Origin: Antedon bifida
Taxonomy: Eukaryota; Echinodermata; Crinoidea; Comatulida; Antedonidae
Length of the DNA stretch: 64,000 nucleotides
Direction: 5' to 3'
Assembly: GCA_963402885.1 (NCBI GenBank)
Contig: OY727097.1
Coordinates: 15,004,001 to 15,068,000, forward strand
In this document: piece by piece, positions 22,200-34,500 of the stretch
Numbering within the stretch: the first letter of the stretch is position 1
How the letters are laid out: each line of letters begins with the position of its first letter
Position numbers and translations under genes: made by a program
The notes under the pieces: generated by a model
What the model saw: only the letters and a program-made list of their open reading frames with translations
The model's database searches: none
What the model was told of the DNA's origin: nothing

Positions 22200-22459
22200 A
22201 AAAAAAGATTTTATTTACATATATTTGTATTTCATACTATAGGGCAACATAAAATGGTGTGTTTCCAAAGTATATACTATTTTGTGTTTTTATTTTGAAA
22301 ATTTAAATATTCTACTGTATTTCATCTCACATGGTTTGGGGTTCTCGCTTGATTGTATTGCGCTGGAACCATTATTACCACCTTATTATCACGTTTCATT
22401 GTAAGGGCTTGATTGTACACACACGCTTTTCTCACAAGGTAACTGCAGTCACTTAATTT
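22200..22459 (-). other. 3' UTR and poly-A signal of the ROC-COR gene
   Basis: AATAAA lies on the minus strand at 22210-22215, about 250-290 bp beyond the candidate stop codons, a normal distance for an animal 3' UTR. Confidence 0.5.
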
Positions 22460-22510
22460 TCACACACGGTAATTGACTCTCTTGATTGTCTCATCGTAAA
22501 TCTCATTCAA
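22460..22510 (-). CDS. ROC-COR gene last exon, reading frame uncertain
   Basis: A good acceptor (TTTTTTATATTTCAG) precedes TTGAATGAGATTTACG. With the strong exon-19 donor the frame ends after two codons (V, E, stop at 22503-22505). With a weaker donor 12 bp further, the exon would read LNEIYDETIKRVNYRV and stop at 22460. The second reading looks more protein-like, while the first uses the better donor. Both could occur. Confidence 0.5.
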   Translation of the reverse strand: MNEIYDETIKRVNYRV

Positions 22511-25500
22511 CTGAAATATAAAAAAGTTCAAACATTATGGTAATTGTAGATTAAGATAATGAATTTAGACAACATTCAAGATCTGCATACATTTTTAGCT
22601 GAAAAGACCTCTTAAGAAAATACATGTTACATAATATACAGTATAAGTGGATTTCCAAGAGCTTGTTTATAGAGAACCTCTTGCTAATATGCCTCAACAT
22701 AATATCATCAGTTATTTTGAATGAATGTGCTGCTTGCACAGCATTTATTGTCAAATATATAACAAAACATGTAAAACTTGTTGTTGTACACAGACAAAGC
22801 TTTTAGGATTAAATATAAACAAATCATAAAAAACATGATAATGAAAAAACATTAAAAGATTCAAAAGCATACAGCCAAAAACGAAAATTCTATAATAAAG
22901 ATAAATAATTCAGGTGTGTGTATTGTATTGTTATCATTATATATATAACCATACTGTAATTGTGTATGTAAGAAAGCATATACATTGACTGAAGGAAGCA
23001 TTTTTTTAAAAACATGCTTAAATTTAAATATACAAAATACATACCAGCTAATAATATTGCTTTTGGGATTGGTCCAAGAACTTCAGCAAATCTCTGTATT
23101 TCTGATTCTTCTACTAATTGTCTATTTTTCTCTAGGTGAAATACTACCTCCCATATGGTTGGTAAATGCCTTCTCAATGAATCCAATCCATAGTAAGAAA
23201 TTACTACATTTAACCTATTTGGATCAAATTGTTGCAATGCCTTACACAATCGTTTTCTATATGGTGACAGTGTTTCCTCTTGAGCGTTTAGAACATTGTT
23301 GTGTACAACATACTGATTTATGAGATCTTCAGCAGCTCTGAACCTAGACACTTCAGCAATTTCTAACAAGAGATTAATATTAGTAGGTGTGATATAACGT
23401 TGTTCATGGAGTTTGTTGAATAGAGAATTTGCTATGCAGTTTTGAAGGGCAAGGTGCTGTAAATCTATGTGTTCAAAGAGACAACATCTCAGCAAAAGAA
23501 GATTGTCACCAATAAACAGTGAACCAAGATCATGTTTCAACTTTCTGAACTTTTCTTGCAAGGTACTGCTATTGACTGAAAAAAAAAATGTTAAAAAAAA
23601 AATTATTTCTAATAATTAACGCTGTAAAACGATAATACATCTTTTCCCAACGTATTATGTAGAAGTAATTAAAGTTTGGTAAAATACTTTCTACTTGATA
23701 CACCAATTCAAAAATGGCTGCTAACTTGGGCATGATTCTAACCAATTATAAAATGGTACTAGGTTTCTGTACTATTATGTCAAGAGTAGGCCAATCGATA
23801 ACTTATACTGAGATTATTGTATAGTAAATCATATCAAGGTACCCGCCAGAAATAGTATATTCAGACAATAGAACACAAAATTGCTATTAATATTTTTGCT
23901 TTTCTAATACCTATAATCAATTCAAATTATAAAGACAATTTATTTTCAATCTTTTGTTTCAATAACCATGTATAAATCAATGGCACATTTGAATGAACAC
24001 GAACAACCTTTTTAGTATTGATAACAAGTTTGTGACATATCAAATGAATCTAACCTGAAACTAGAATTTAATTCATCACTTTTACGAATTATAGGTGATC
24101 ATTTTTATAATTTTACTAGCAATAGCATTTTTATAAGCAAAAGTACAATTACAAACAGTAAAGGATTTGTTTTATCAGTTATTGCATACTATTACTAAGG
24201 ATAAGTTGTGTAGAGATATGTTTTTTATTTCAAACATTAGTAATTAATAGTATTTCTGGTCATCTTTTAACCACATTTCCTATTAGAATGAATGTAAATA
24301 TGCATATTTCGAACAATTTGATACCAAATAAGTTTCTACGACCAAAACTTACAGAGATATGAAGATGCCCTGGTATGTGGGTCAAAGGTCAGAAATGGCA
24401 TTTCTGATCATTTTTAATAAAATGTCCCATTTGACTGAATATAAATATAAACCTCCTAATCAATTTGAGCCCAAAATTACCTCGCTGTGACCAGTGGTTG
24501 TCGAGATTTAAGAGCATATTGGTGTTTGGTCTTATAACCTTTCCCCCTGACCTTTAGCCACATTTTCAAAATGTTAAACCAAGCCAAAAATGATGGTTTG
24601 ACCCCCACTAAACCAATTTCTGAAGTCAAATTCTCTTGACCTCAAAGTGCATACGAATGTTGATCTAGCTACTAGAGTATATACTCATCATTCATTTATG
24701 AAATGCCTCTTCTGTTTTTTATGGTTTTCCGAGGTATATGGAAGATATTTTCCCGCAATGTAATCCAATTTTCATTTACAGACATTTCTTCAGTATTAAT
24801 ATTAATCTGTTTGGGTCAATTTACTACGTCCATATTTTCCTTTTTAAACATGTAGATTTGTCTTGATTTTTCTTATTTTTGTGTTTACTGAGGTGTTTAC
24901 TTCTGCAGCTGCTGCATGATGGTCGCTAATGTATTACATTTATTTATCTCATATTTTTACATATCCAAATGGAATCAAGGTAATACAAATACTTTTATAA
25001 CATATTTTGTATACATAAGTTTGCAAATTTCATTAGTAAAATTGTTATTAGCATGATAGCATGACAACTTTAAGATCTAGTAAAAATATAGATAAGACCA
25101 TGTCAGAAAAAGATACTAGGGAAGATATGGTTGACCAAGAAGAGGTTGACCAAGTTAATGAAATGTATGATAAAATGACTAGGGATATTGATTTGCCCGA
25201 AATACCAGGCGGTATGCCTAAAGATATGATGCTTGAATATTTCCGAATGAAGTTTGAGGCTGAAAACAAAAAGTTAGAATTACAGGCTAAAAACGAAAAG
25301 TTAGAATTACAGGCTAAAAACGAAAAGTTAGAATTACAGTACCAACAAGACCAATTAAGATTAGAAACATATATAGAGCAAAAAAAAATTGAATCACAAG
25401 AAAGAGTGAAAATGTTGGAATTAGAAAATAGGTCTAGCTACAGTAATGCTAGAAATGTAGTAGATGAAATGAAGGTAAAGGTTCCTACTTTGAAGGAATC

Positions 25501-28500
25501 AGATGATATTGATATATATTTTAGAACATTTGAACACTTGGCAGAAGTCACAGGTTGGGATAAGAATACGTGGGCCGCTAGGTTAGCGCTGAACTGTCTG
25601 GTAAAACTAGGACAGCCTATGCATCCTTAACCGTACAAGAATGTGTAGATTATGATTAAAGAAGGCAATCTTTAAAAAGTATGATGTGTCCGCAGAGACC
25701 TACAGACTTAAATTTAGAAATTCAAACAGAGTTAAAGATATGTCCATCAGGGAGTGGCTGAATGAGCTCTCCCATTATTTAAAATGTTGGATGAAATGTG
25801 CTAACGTAAAAGAAGATGATGCTGCAGGCATTATTGGAATGATTGTAATGGAACAGGAACTTGATAAAATGCCTGAAGATCTAAGGCTTTATCTTAGAGA
25901 TAAACAAGTAAATAAGAGCTATGATATGGCTATGATAGCCGATGATTATATAGCTAATAGAGGTGGACGTGGCTATTGGGAATTCCGTAAATTCTGAAAA
26001 TAAGTCTACGTATTATAAGGGCCAAGAAAATAGTAAACCTAAGAATAGTACTCAGAATAACCCTGGAGCTAGGCAGCAAGGATACAATAGGTATCGCGGA
26101 AGGGGAGACAAATTCTACAACAATGGTAGAAATTTCCAACAGAGAGAACCTTCGAATGAATGGATTAATGGCTTCTGCTTTAATTGTAAGGAGAAGGGAC
26201 ATAAAATTGGGGATTGTCCTAAGATGGTAGCAAAAGGAAAGACTAGTGACGCTAAGAAGGGCCCTAATGTGAAAGATGGCTTAAGATGTGAAGGAATAAA
26301 ATCAGATAGACTCCAAGTAGTTATGGATAGTGTAGAAAATAAAATGGAGAAGTGTACACTACCAGGAAAATTAGATGGGCAGGATATAACTACTGTATGC
26401 TTAGAGACTCAGGATGTACACAGTCAGCTGTTAGGGAAAGTCTAGTGCCTACTAAATGTTACGTATAGCTATAGAAAGTAAGATAGTAACTATATAGAAG
26501 ATCCGCCTAAAGAAATTAATTGTTGAAAACAGTAGTAAATGACAACAAAGTAAATAAAACTTAAGTGTTTAGATGATATGAATGGAACAGCAATGAATAA
26601 TTTGTTTTAGGAAAATAAGGATAAAGATAAAGATAAAGCAGTCAAACATAAAACTTATGAACAACAGCACAAGCTGAACCTAACCATTCAAGAACTGATC
26701 AAATTGCAAACTAATGACGACTCACTCAAAGGAGTGATAGGGTAGTCCATATAGAAGAAATAGGTCAGCATAGGGTATATTTCTTTATGAGACAAGGTAT
26801 ATTGATGAGAAAATGGAGTAGTATTAAAGATAAGAATAACCAAGTGGAACAGATTGTATTACCAACTCAGTGTAGACAGGGTGTATTACACTTAGGTCAT
26901 AATGTGCCATTTGCAGGTCACATGGGTGTTGAGAAAACTAAAAGTAGGGTACTGAACCAATTCTATTGGCCAGGTATATTTAAAGATGTGGTAGTCTATT
27001 GTAATGTCTGTAAGGAATGCCACAAGGTAGATAAGGGGAAAAGTAAAAGGAAACATACTTTGATACCATTACCGATGATAAGTACACCATTTAAACGTAT
27101 AGCGATAGACATTGTTGGACCCTTATCTAAAACAAGCCGTAATAATAAATATATGCTTATTATAATTGATTATGCTACGAGATATCCGGATGCAATCCTG
27201 TTACCCAATGTTAGAGCTGATACAATAGCCAGGGCTGTAATAGAAGTATTTACTAGAGTAGAATTACCCGAAGAGATTGTACATGATCAGGGAACTAATT
27301 TCATGTCTTCAATTATGCAATCTATATGTAGTATGTTGGGAATTAATCAATTAAAGACTACAGTGTACCACCCCCAAAGCAATGGGCTTGTTGAAAGATT
27401 TCACGGTACATTGAAGAATATGATAAGGACACTTACAGTTAAGCAAAGACAAAAATTGAGATGACTACATACCCCACTTTCTGTTTGCATACAGAGAAGT
27501 TCCTAGTAAAGCGACGGGCCATTCATCTTTTAAATTGCTTTATGGTAGAGAGGTGAGGGGACCCTTAAGTTTACTCAAAAGTAATTGGGTAGAGGAAAAA
27601 GAAACATCTACTGATGTTATCAAATACATGTTAGACATAAGAGAAAAAATGGAGGAATTAATGAAAGATGCTAATGTAAACAAACTTGAACAACAATAAA
27701 TTATGTCCCACAGAATGCTATTGATAGAGAATTTGTAGAAGGGGACAAAGTGTTGATATTCCTTCCAGTAGGAAATAATAAATTAATTAGACAGTAAGTG
27801 GCAAGGCCCCTTCACTGTTACTAAAAAGGTCAATGAGGTAAACTATGACATATACATAGGAGGTAAAAGAAAAGAAAAACAAATTCTACATGTTAATATG
27901 TTAAAGAGATGGTATGATAAAGTAGAAATAAGTAAAGATTGTTATTATGTAGTGACAAATGTCCAGTCAAAAGAAGAAGTAAACAGTCCATGACAATGAG
28001 TTAGATAGTGAAATAGACATGGGATTGTCTTATCATCAATCGCAAACATGGAGAGATGTTAACGTTAGTAATAACTTAAATGATACACAAACTAAACACT
28101 TGACAGAATTGTTAAAGTACCATTAGAATGTATTATCGGATGTACCAGGTAGAACTCACTTAGTGACACATGAAATTAAGACTATATGGTGAAATACCTA
28201 TAAGGCATAGGGCATATAGAACGCCCCAACTATTCCATTTTCAAGGCTTTCAAGGTCACACGTCCGCTTTCCATGGAAAGCAAAAGGAATATGAGGACGA
28301 TGTCATGCGTGAAAGACGTTTGTACCATAGATGAGGTAAAATCCCGTAAAATAATTTATTAATTTTATATTTATTCTGATGCCCTTTTTTTTTATGTACA
28401 GTATGTCATTTTTTTCTGACATAAAGAATGAATATTTCAAGATGCGTATCTAATTTTGTATTTTCATATTTCTCTTAACGTCATTTCTTTTCAATTGTAA

Positions 28501-31500
28501 ATCTTGTATTACAAATACATTTATACAGAAATGAGATTAGTACTAGTAATATTATATGTTAGCGCTTCTAGATCCGCCGCTGATCAATTAATTTTATAGT
28601 GATATTTTGATTGTTAGGGCACAATTGGATAAGGATGGGCTTACATCATATAAAATAATTTAAACTGAAACTAAAAACTTTGTGCGAGTTGGACAAAAAT
28701 ACACAATTAACTAACCAGGCATTGAGGTTGGTTCATTTTGTGTAGCTGGAGTAGCATTAGGCGCCACATCAGTATCAGAAGCACCTACAGTATATGAATA
28801 AAAATAATTTATAATAATGTCTTACCATAGGTATAACTTAACAATTGTTTGTGAATGTAATTTACATACATTATAAAATCAAACAAAACTCATGAATAAT
28901 CAGTCCCACTAGGAAAATCTTGACAGGAAAGTATTACAAAATATAGGATTGATGGTTCAGCTTTCATTTTTGATTGTTTACATGTAAAGAGAGTGGTTTA
29001 ACAGTAGTTAGTTTATCAAATAAATAGCACTAAAATTGTGTTCCCAGATCATTCTATAGACTTATCTCAAGGGTGATGTACTGTAAAACTAAAATTTAGT
29101 AGATGGCCATTTTAGTTTTATATTTTATTTTTATACTTATTATGCTCTAAAGTATGAACTTAGGACATTTGAGCACTGTAGATTGATATTTAAAAGAAAA
29201 ATCAGAGAATAAAATTGGTAGAAAACATAGGGTATGTAAAAATCAAAATTGTCTTCTTTATTGTCAAATATCCCTATAGATTTTACAACACCACCCCTCC
29301 TCCCACTGAACATTTGATTTATTATAATTTATTAATAACATTTTACATTAGTATTTATTTCCAGTGAATAAAATGTAGTTCAACTTTTTATCCACGATCA
29401 ATTTCAATTGTTCTTGCCTGGGGCCAAGCCTTTAAAGTATCATGAAATCCCTCTTAAAAATTAAAATAAAAACTCAAAATTTATTTGCAACTAAAATATC
29501 TTTATTTTACATGCCTTGTTACTGTTAAAACGAAACAAAAAATACATTTACTTTTTGATAGGATATCTTCGCCAAACAATTTACGGTAAAGTTTCACTTC
29601 CATCTTTTGGGTCTGACACGGTAAATCTTTGTCAAACTTGCGAATAACGTGCATATGAGCATTTTTAATGTCTTTTTCACAAGCACAAGGAATGTACATT
29701 CTTACTTCAAGACCTCTTGCTTCACTCTGACTGAACACTTTCAACTCTTTTTGAAGGAAACAAAGCACCTAAAAATATAGTGTAGTAATTAGGAATTGCT
29801 TCTATATATAAATTTACGTAAGGGCAAAATTCGATAAATCGCGCGTTACTTCAAGAATTTTTACTCGATTGTATAAAAAGTTTGTTTGTACTTTCAGTAC
29901 TGATTTTAACCACCTGATGTAACCCTGTTTACTAATTAAATTTAGTTAGATAATTAGTTATTGACAATTAAAACGAATTTAGGTTCAACTATTTGCCTCA
30001 AATTGGGGTGTTTTCCAATTGTGGTATACACTGTCTAATGGATGTCCATCTTGAAAAATACCCGCACACAATAATACGAGGATGCTTCGCATTTTCCTAT
30101 CTCCTCCTACGATAATTGTTCTTAATAGCTGAAAACCGGTTGAACAGCTCGAGTAAAGCATCATAATGTTGAAGACAGGCCAATTTTCTTTAAAAAATAC
30201 TATTTTGATATATTTAATATACGTTTATACAAATGTATTGATTTGCGATAAATGGAACATTCCAATCTCTCTTCCACAAGTATATAAAGCTATTCAGTAT
30301 TCCCTCAGGCGTCGTAATAACCCAAAGGCAACAGAAATTTGAACCATTTTTTATTCAATCTGTGCTGCAGAGGTTGGATATAGGTTTTTTGTAAAACAGA
30401 TAATGAGCTAGCGTTTTCAGTCGCCGTCTATTATGTGCAATCAACTTTATTATTGCAGTTAACCACCCACATCACCACCCTCCACCTCAATGACATGAGT
30501 AGCGTTGTAAAGCCAGTATAGGATAGGCCTACAGTACGAAGGATCCCATGCCCTAAACGCAGAACAACTTTGTTGTGTATGAACCAACTTCAGTGTGAAT
30601 TGCCTTTAAGAAAGGTCTTCTAAATAAGTTGAGTTAGATAATTATTTATTGACGATAAAAGCGAATTTATGATTTGCCCCGAATAGATGAGTTAGAATAG
30701 GTGTTTTTCATTATATAAACACATATACAAATAAACTTTATTACTGACAGTTGCTTCTCAACGTTTGTTTTAATTAATATTATATTTACATAAAAATATA
30801 AACGTCGTAGCTGCGTATCGTTACATGTACTGTACTATTTCAATCGACTATGATGGTGACAGTTTCAACAATTATTAAATCGCAATGTTTTACTGTGTTT
30901 AGTGATATTATATGTAAAACATGAAAACAATTAATATTTCGTTATTTAAAAATTGTTCCTCTTTGCACCCATCCTTCAACCCTAATGTTACATACAAAAC
31001 ACAAATTAAGTTTGTTTAAATTTGACTTTCATGACAAGTATATCTTTCGGAAGTAATTCCCAGGGTGCTAATTTTAGTTGAGTACATACATCATCGTGTC
31101 TAATTTATTCGATCCTGAAAACGTCATTTGTCCATTTGAAATCTCCAGTTTTTTAACACTGAAAATGACTCTGTATTCGAGAACCATCAGTGGGCACGAC
31201 CCAGATCTAGTTAAGATAATCATTATCTAGTTACGATAATTTATGTTGTTTGTCATTTTGTATTTACGAGCTTACCTTCTTACAAGCAGAAGGTAGTGGC
31301 TTGTTGTCGTCTACAGTACACTGCTCTGGAAGACCATCGGTATTGAAGCTTGTTGTTCTGACTATTGTTGTCTGAAATATTAACACACTCACTGTTAATT
31401 TAGCTTTATTTATTCAGATTTCACTTCAGGGAGTGAAATCATAAATCACTATTAAGAAACATACATATCATTGAAGTTTCCATAATGCTGATGTTTTTTA

Positions 31501-34500
31501 ATAAGTAACCTTTAAAAAATGGCAATCCACATTTATTCTTTAATATTGTACATTACTAAAGTAATACAAAACAACTTTTCATGTACTACAAAGAATAAAT
31601 ATTTACGATGTTTCAAAAATGGGCTTTTACTTTTGAAAACTAAAAAGAGGGACTGCTTTTTGAAAAGGATGATGTAAATTTTGTCTATTGCTACTACAAT
31701 AGTATGATTTTGAGATATTCCCTGCCAATTTTACATATTTTCCCAATAAAAGTGCTATTTGGAAAACATTAAATTGTAGAATGAATATATGAAGCTTGGC
31801 CTGACCATGGCATAGTCACGTGACTATGCCATGGTCAGTGTCGGCAAACCAAGCTGACACCACTACCTTGAAAAAGTGTGATGCTAACGCACGAAACGTT
31901 GGTAAGTTTCAACGTTTATCTTTACCTTCACTAAAAACGAAAATTTGATATCAAAAGTATTTTGGGAAGAAGATGAATGTTTTCAATTTTAATTAAGGGT
32001 TGTAAGGTCATTAATATATTGATATAACACGATCATACATTTCTATTCCTTTGACATTCAAATAAAGTTTATCTCGAAAAGAAGCCCATCACTATCTTCA
32101 AATTTGTTTCAAGATGCGCATCTCAATATCACTTTGCAAACTTCCCAGCCCTCGACTTCAATAACGTTATATGGGTAATACAGTATAAAATTAAATCTAA
32201 ATTTTAATTTACGGCAGAAAAAAACATTTAGTATACAAGTAAGGGTGTTGCCCGGGCAACAAGGGCAACACCTGAGTCCGCCCCTGTAACAATTATAAAA
32301 TTTACCTGTACAGATAGATGGCAATGTCTATTGGTAGCCATATAGAATGACAAAGTGATCAATATCAATATTCAATTCAACACACTCATAGTATAGGGTA
32401 GGTGGATAACATTTCAAGTCGTTTATTAGGTTCATCTTACTTTTTTGTATGTTAAAAAATGTACTTCATACAAAACTAAATCACAAAAATTTCCTGCAAA
32501 ATATTTTTAGTTGGAAGTAGTTGATATTGTAAATTTGGGAAAATATATGGCTGCATTAAAAAATGGGCTTTACAGTATATCAAATACTAATTAAGTAAAA
32601 TTTACCTGTAACATACGGCAATGTTTAATGGTAGTAACATATAGAATGACTAGGTGATCAGCATCAATATTCAATTCTACATGTTCGTAGTATAGGGTGG
32701 GTGGATAACCTTCCATTTGAAATTTCTCAATGAATTTAGTTGCAGCACGTTGAAAGAGATCATCTGGAAGATAGCTACCAAAATCATGAAAGAGGGAAAT
32801 TGCACAATTTTCTTCAAATTTAGGTGGTGGTGAGGCAAGTGGTTTCAAACGTGACAGAACGTAGAACATTTTTTCATTATTCTGTGTAAACAAAAAATAA
32901 TAATTAAAAAAAACTAGTAGATCAGTCTATATGCTAGAAAATTGAAATATTAATACGACTTTAGTATCAATACCTTTGTATTTTTTTGTTCACACACTAA
33001 TCCAAACTTTTGCATGAGAGACACAAAGAATGTGAATGTCTCATCAGAATCACAAAACTTCTCCCACAGATGTTTTAACAATCCACCTTCTAAAATGCCT
33101 TTGTCCAGCATCCTCCAAGCTGGTCTCATAGTTGGTACCTATTATTTTACAAAAATAGAATATAATTTAAATTTTAATTTATTAATTCAGAGTAACATTG
33201 GTAGGCCTATAATGTTTTTTTTTTTATGTTCTAATATATAAACACTTCATGACCTGTAGGCTATGTTTTGTTTGTCATTATTGCAGTTCACAATATTTAT
33301 GGTAAGCAGAATGAGAGGATTTATAGGCTCATGTATGCCAAAGCTACTCAGGCCAAGTTGAAATAATGTATTGATCTTTGAGCTCATATAATTGCATGAT
33401 GGGTACCTATACTTCAGAGAAGTTATTTCCAAACAAAATTTCAAACATTTATTAAACAAATTTAATTTTGAAGCATGTCATTATGTTGCTGCACGTCAGT
33501 ATGCAAAACATCGTTTTGTATTGAAATATATTTATTGCTAACCATATCTTTATTGTCTATGACAGTGATGATTGTTTTAAACATGTCAACTAGTCGCATC
33601 AAATCTATAACTATTATATCTCTTAGATCCTTGTTATCAGGATAGTAGAGAATCTCTCCGATATCATGTAAATACTCAAGCAGAACTTTGTGCCCTTCTG
33701 TTACTTGACAGATTGTCAGTACTTCATCTTGAATCTGTTAAAAAATAGATTGATTAAAACTGTATAACAATTCTAAAACAATTATAATGAAAAAACAGTT
33801 TATTAATATACTTTTAACAATTTTCAAATAGTCTCTCAAAACATTGTGTACTAGTATATTTAGAGTGTAATTCATCTTTTTTTTATACTTTCCTAACTTC
33901 CATGTAACAGTGTTATAAATACCTAATATAAAGAGATTTAACTTTATATATCAAGTACATCTACTAGTGAAAATGGTAGTTGACTGAAAGCTTCAATATA
34001 GGAAAAAGTAATTGTTTTATTCAGGCCTGTATTAACTAGGATTTTAATGAGGAATATTATTTTTGGGCCTATTGCTGTGTGTGATTAGGCTAATTTCACT
34101 ACAACCATGTGTATGCAAATTTTGTGGAATTGTTATGAACCAGCCTTTCAACTAATAACAATAGTTTCAGTTGACTAACAATAGAACAGCAACGCCAAAA
34201 ACAAACCTCCAACATTTAATGGAGTGGTCCTTGACCACATATCTACCTATTTCATTTTGGTAAAGATCTTTCAATAACTTGTTGAGTAATCCTAACAAAC
34301 AAACCGACAAACAAACAGACACATGCGGTAAGAAAATGTTAATATGAACCTATAGATGGCCAGAAATTTACCTCTTACATCACACCACCTGTACATTTTC
34401 AGATGATTAAAAAGTAGCAATGTATACCGAAAATGGAGATCTGACTAATCAATATAGAACAAATACTGTAAACCTTATTTGTGAATCTTTCTTTATAAAA

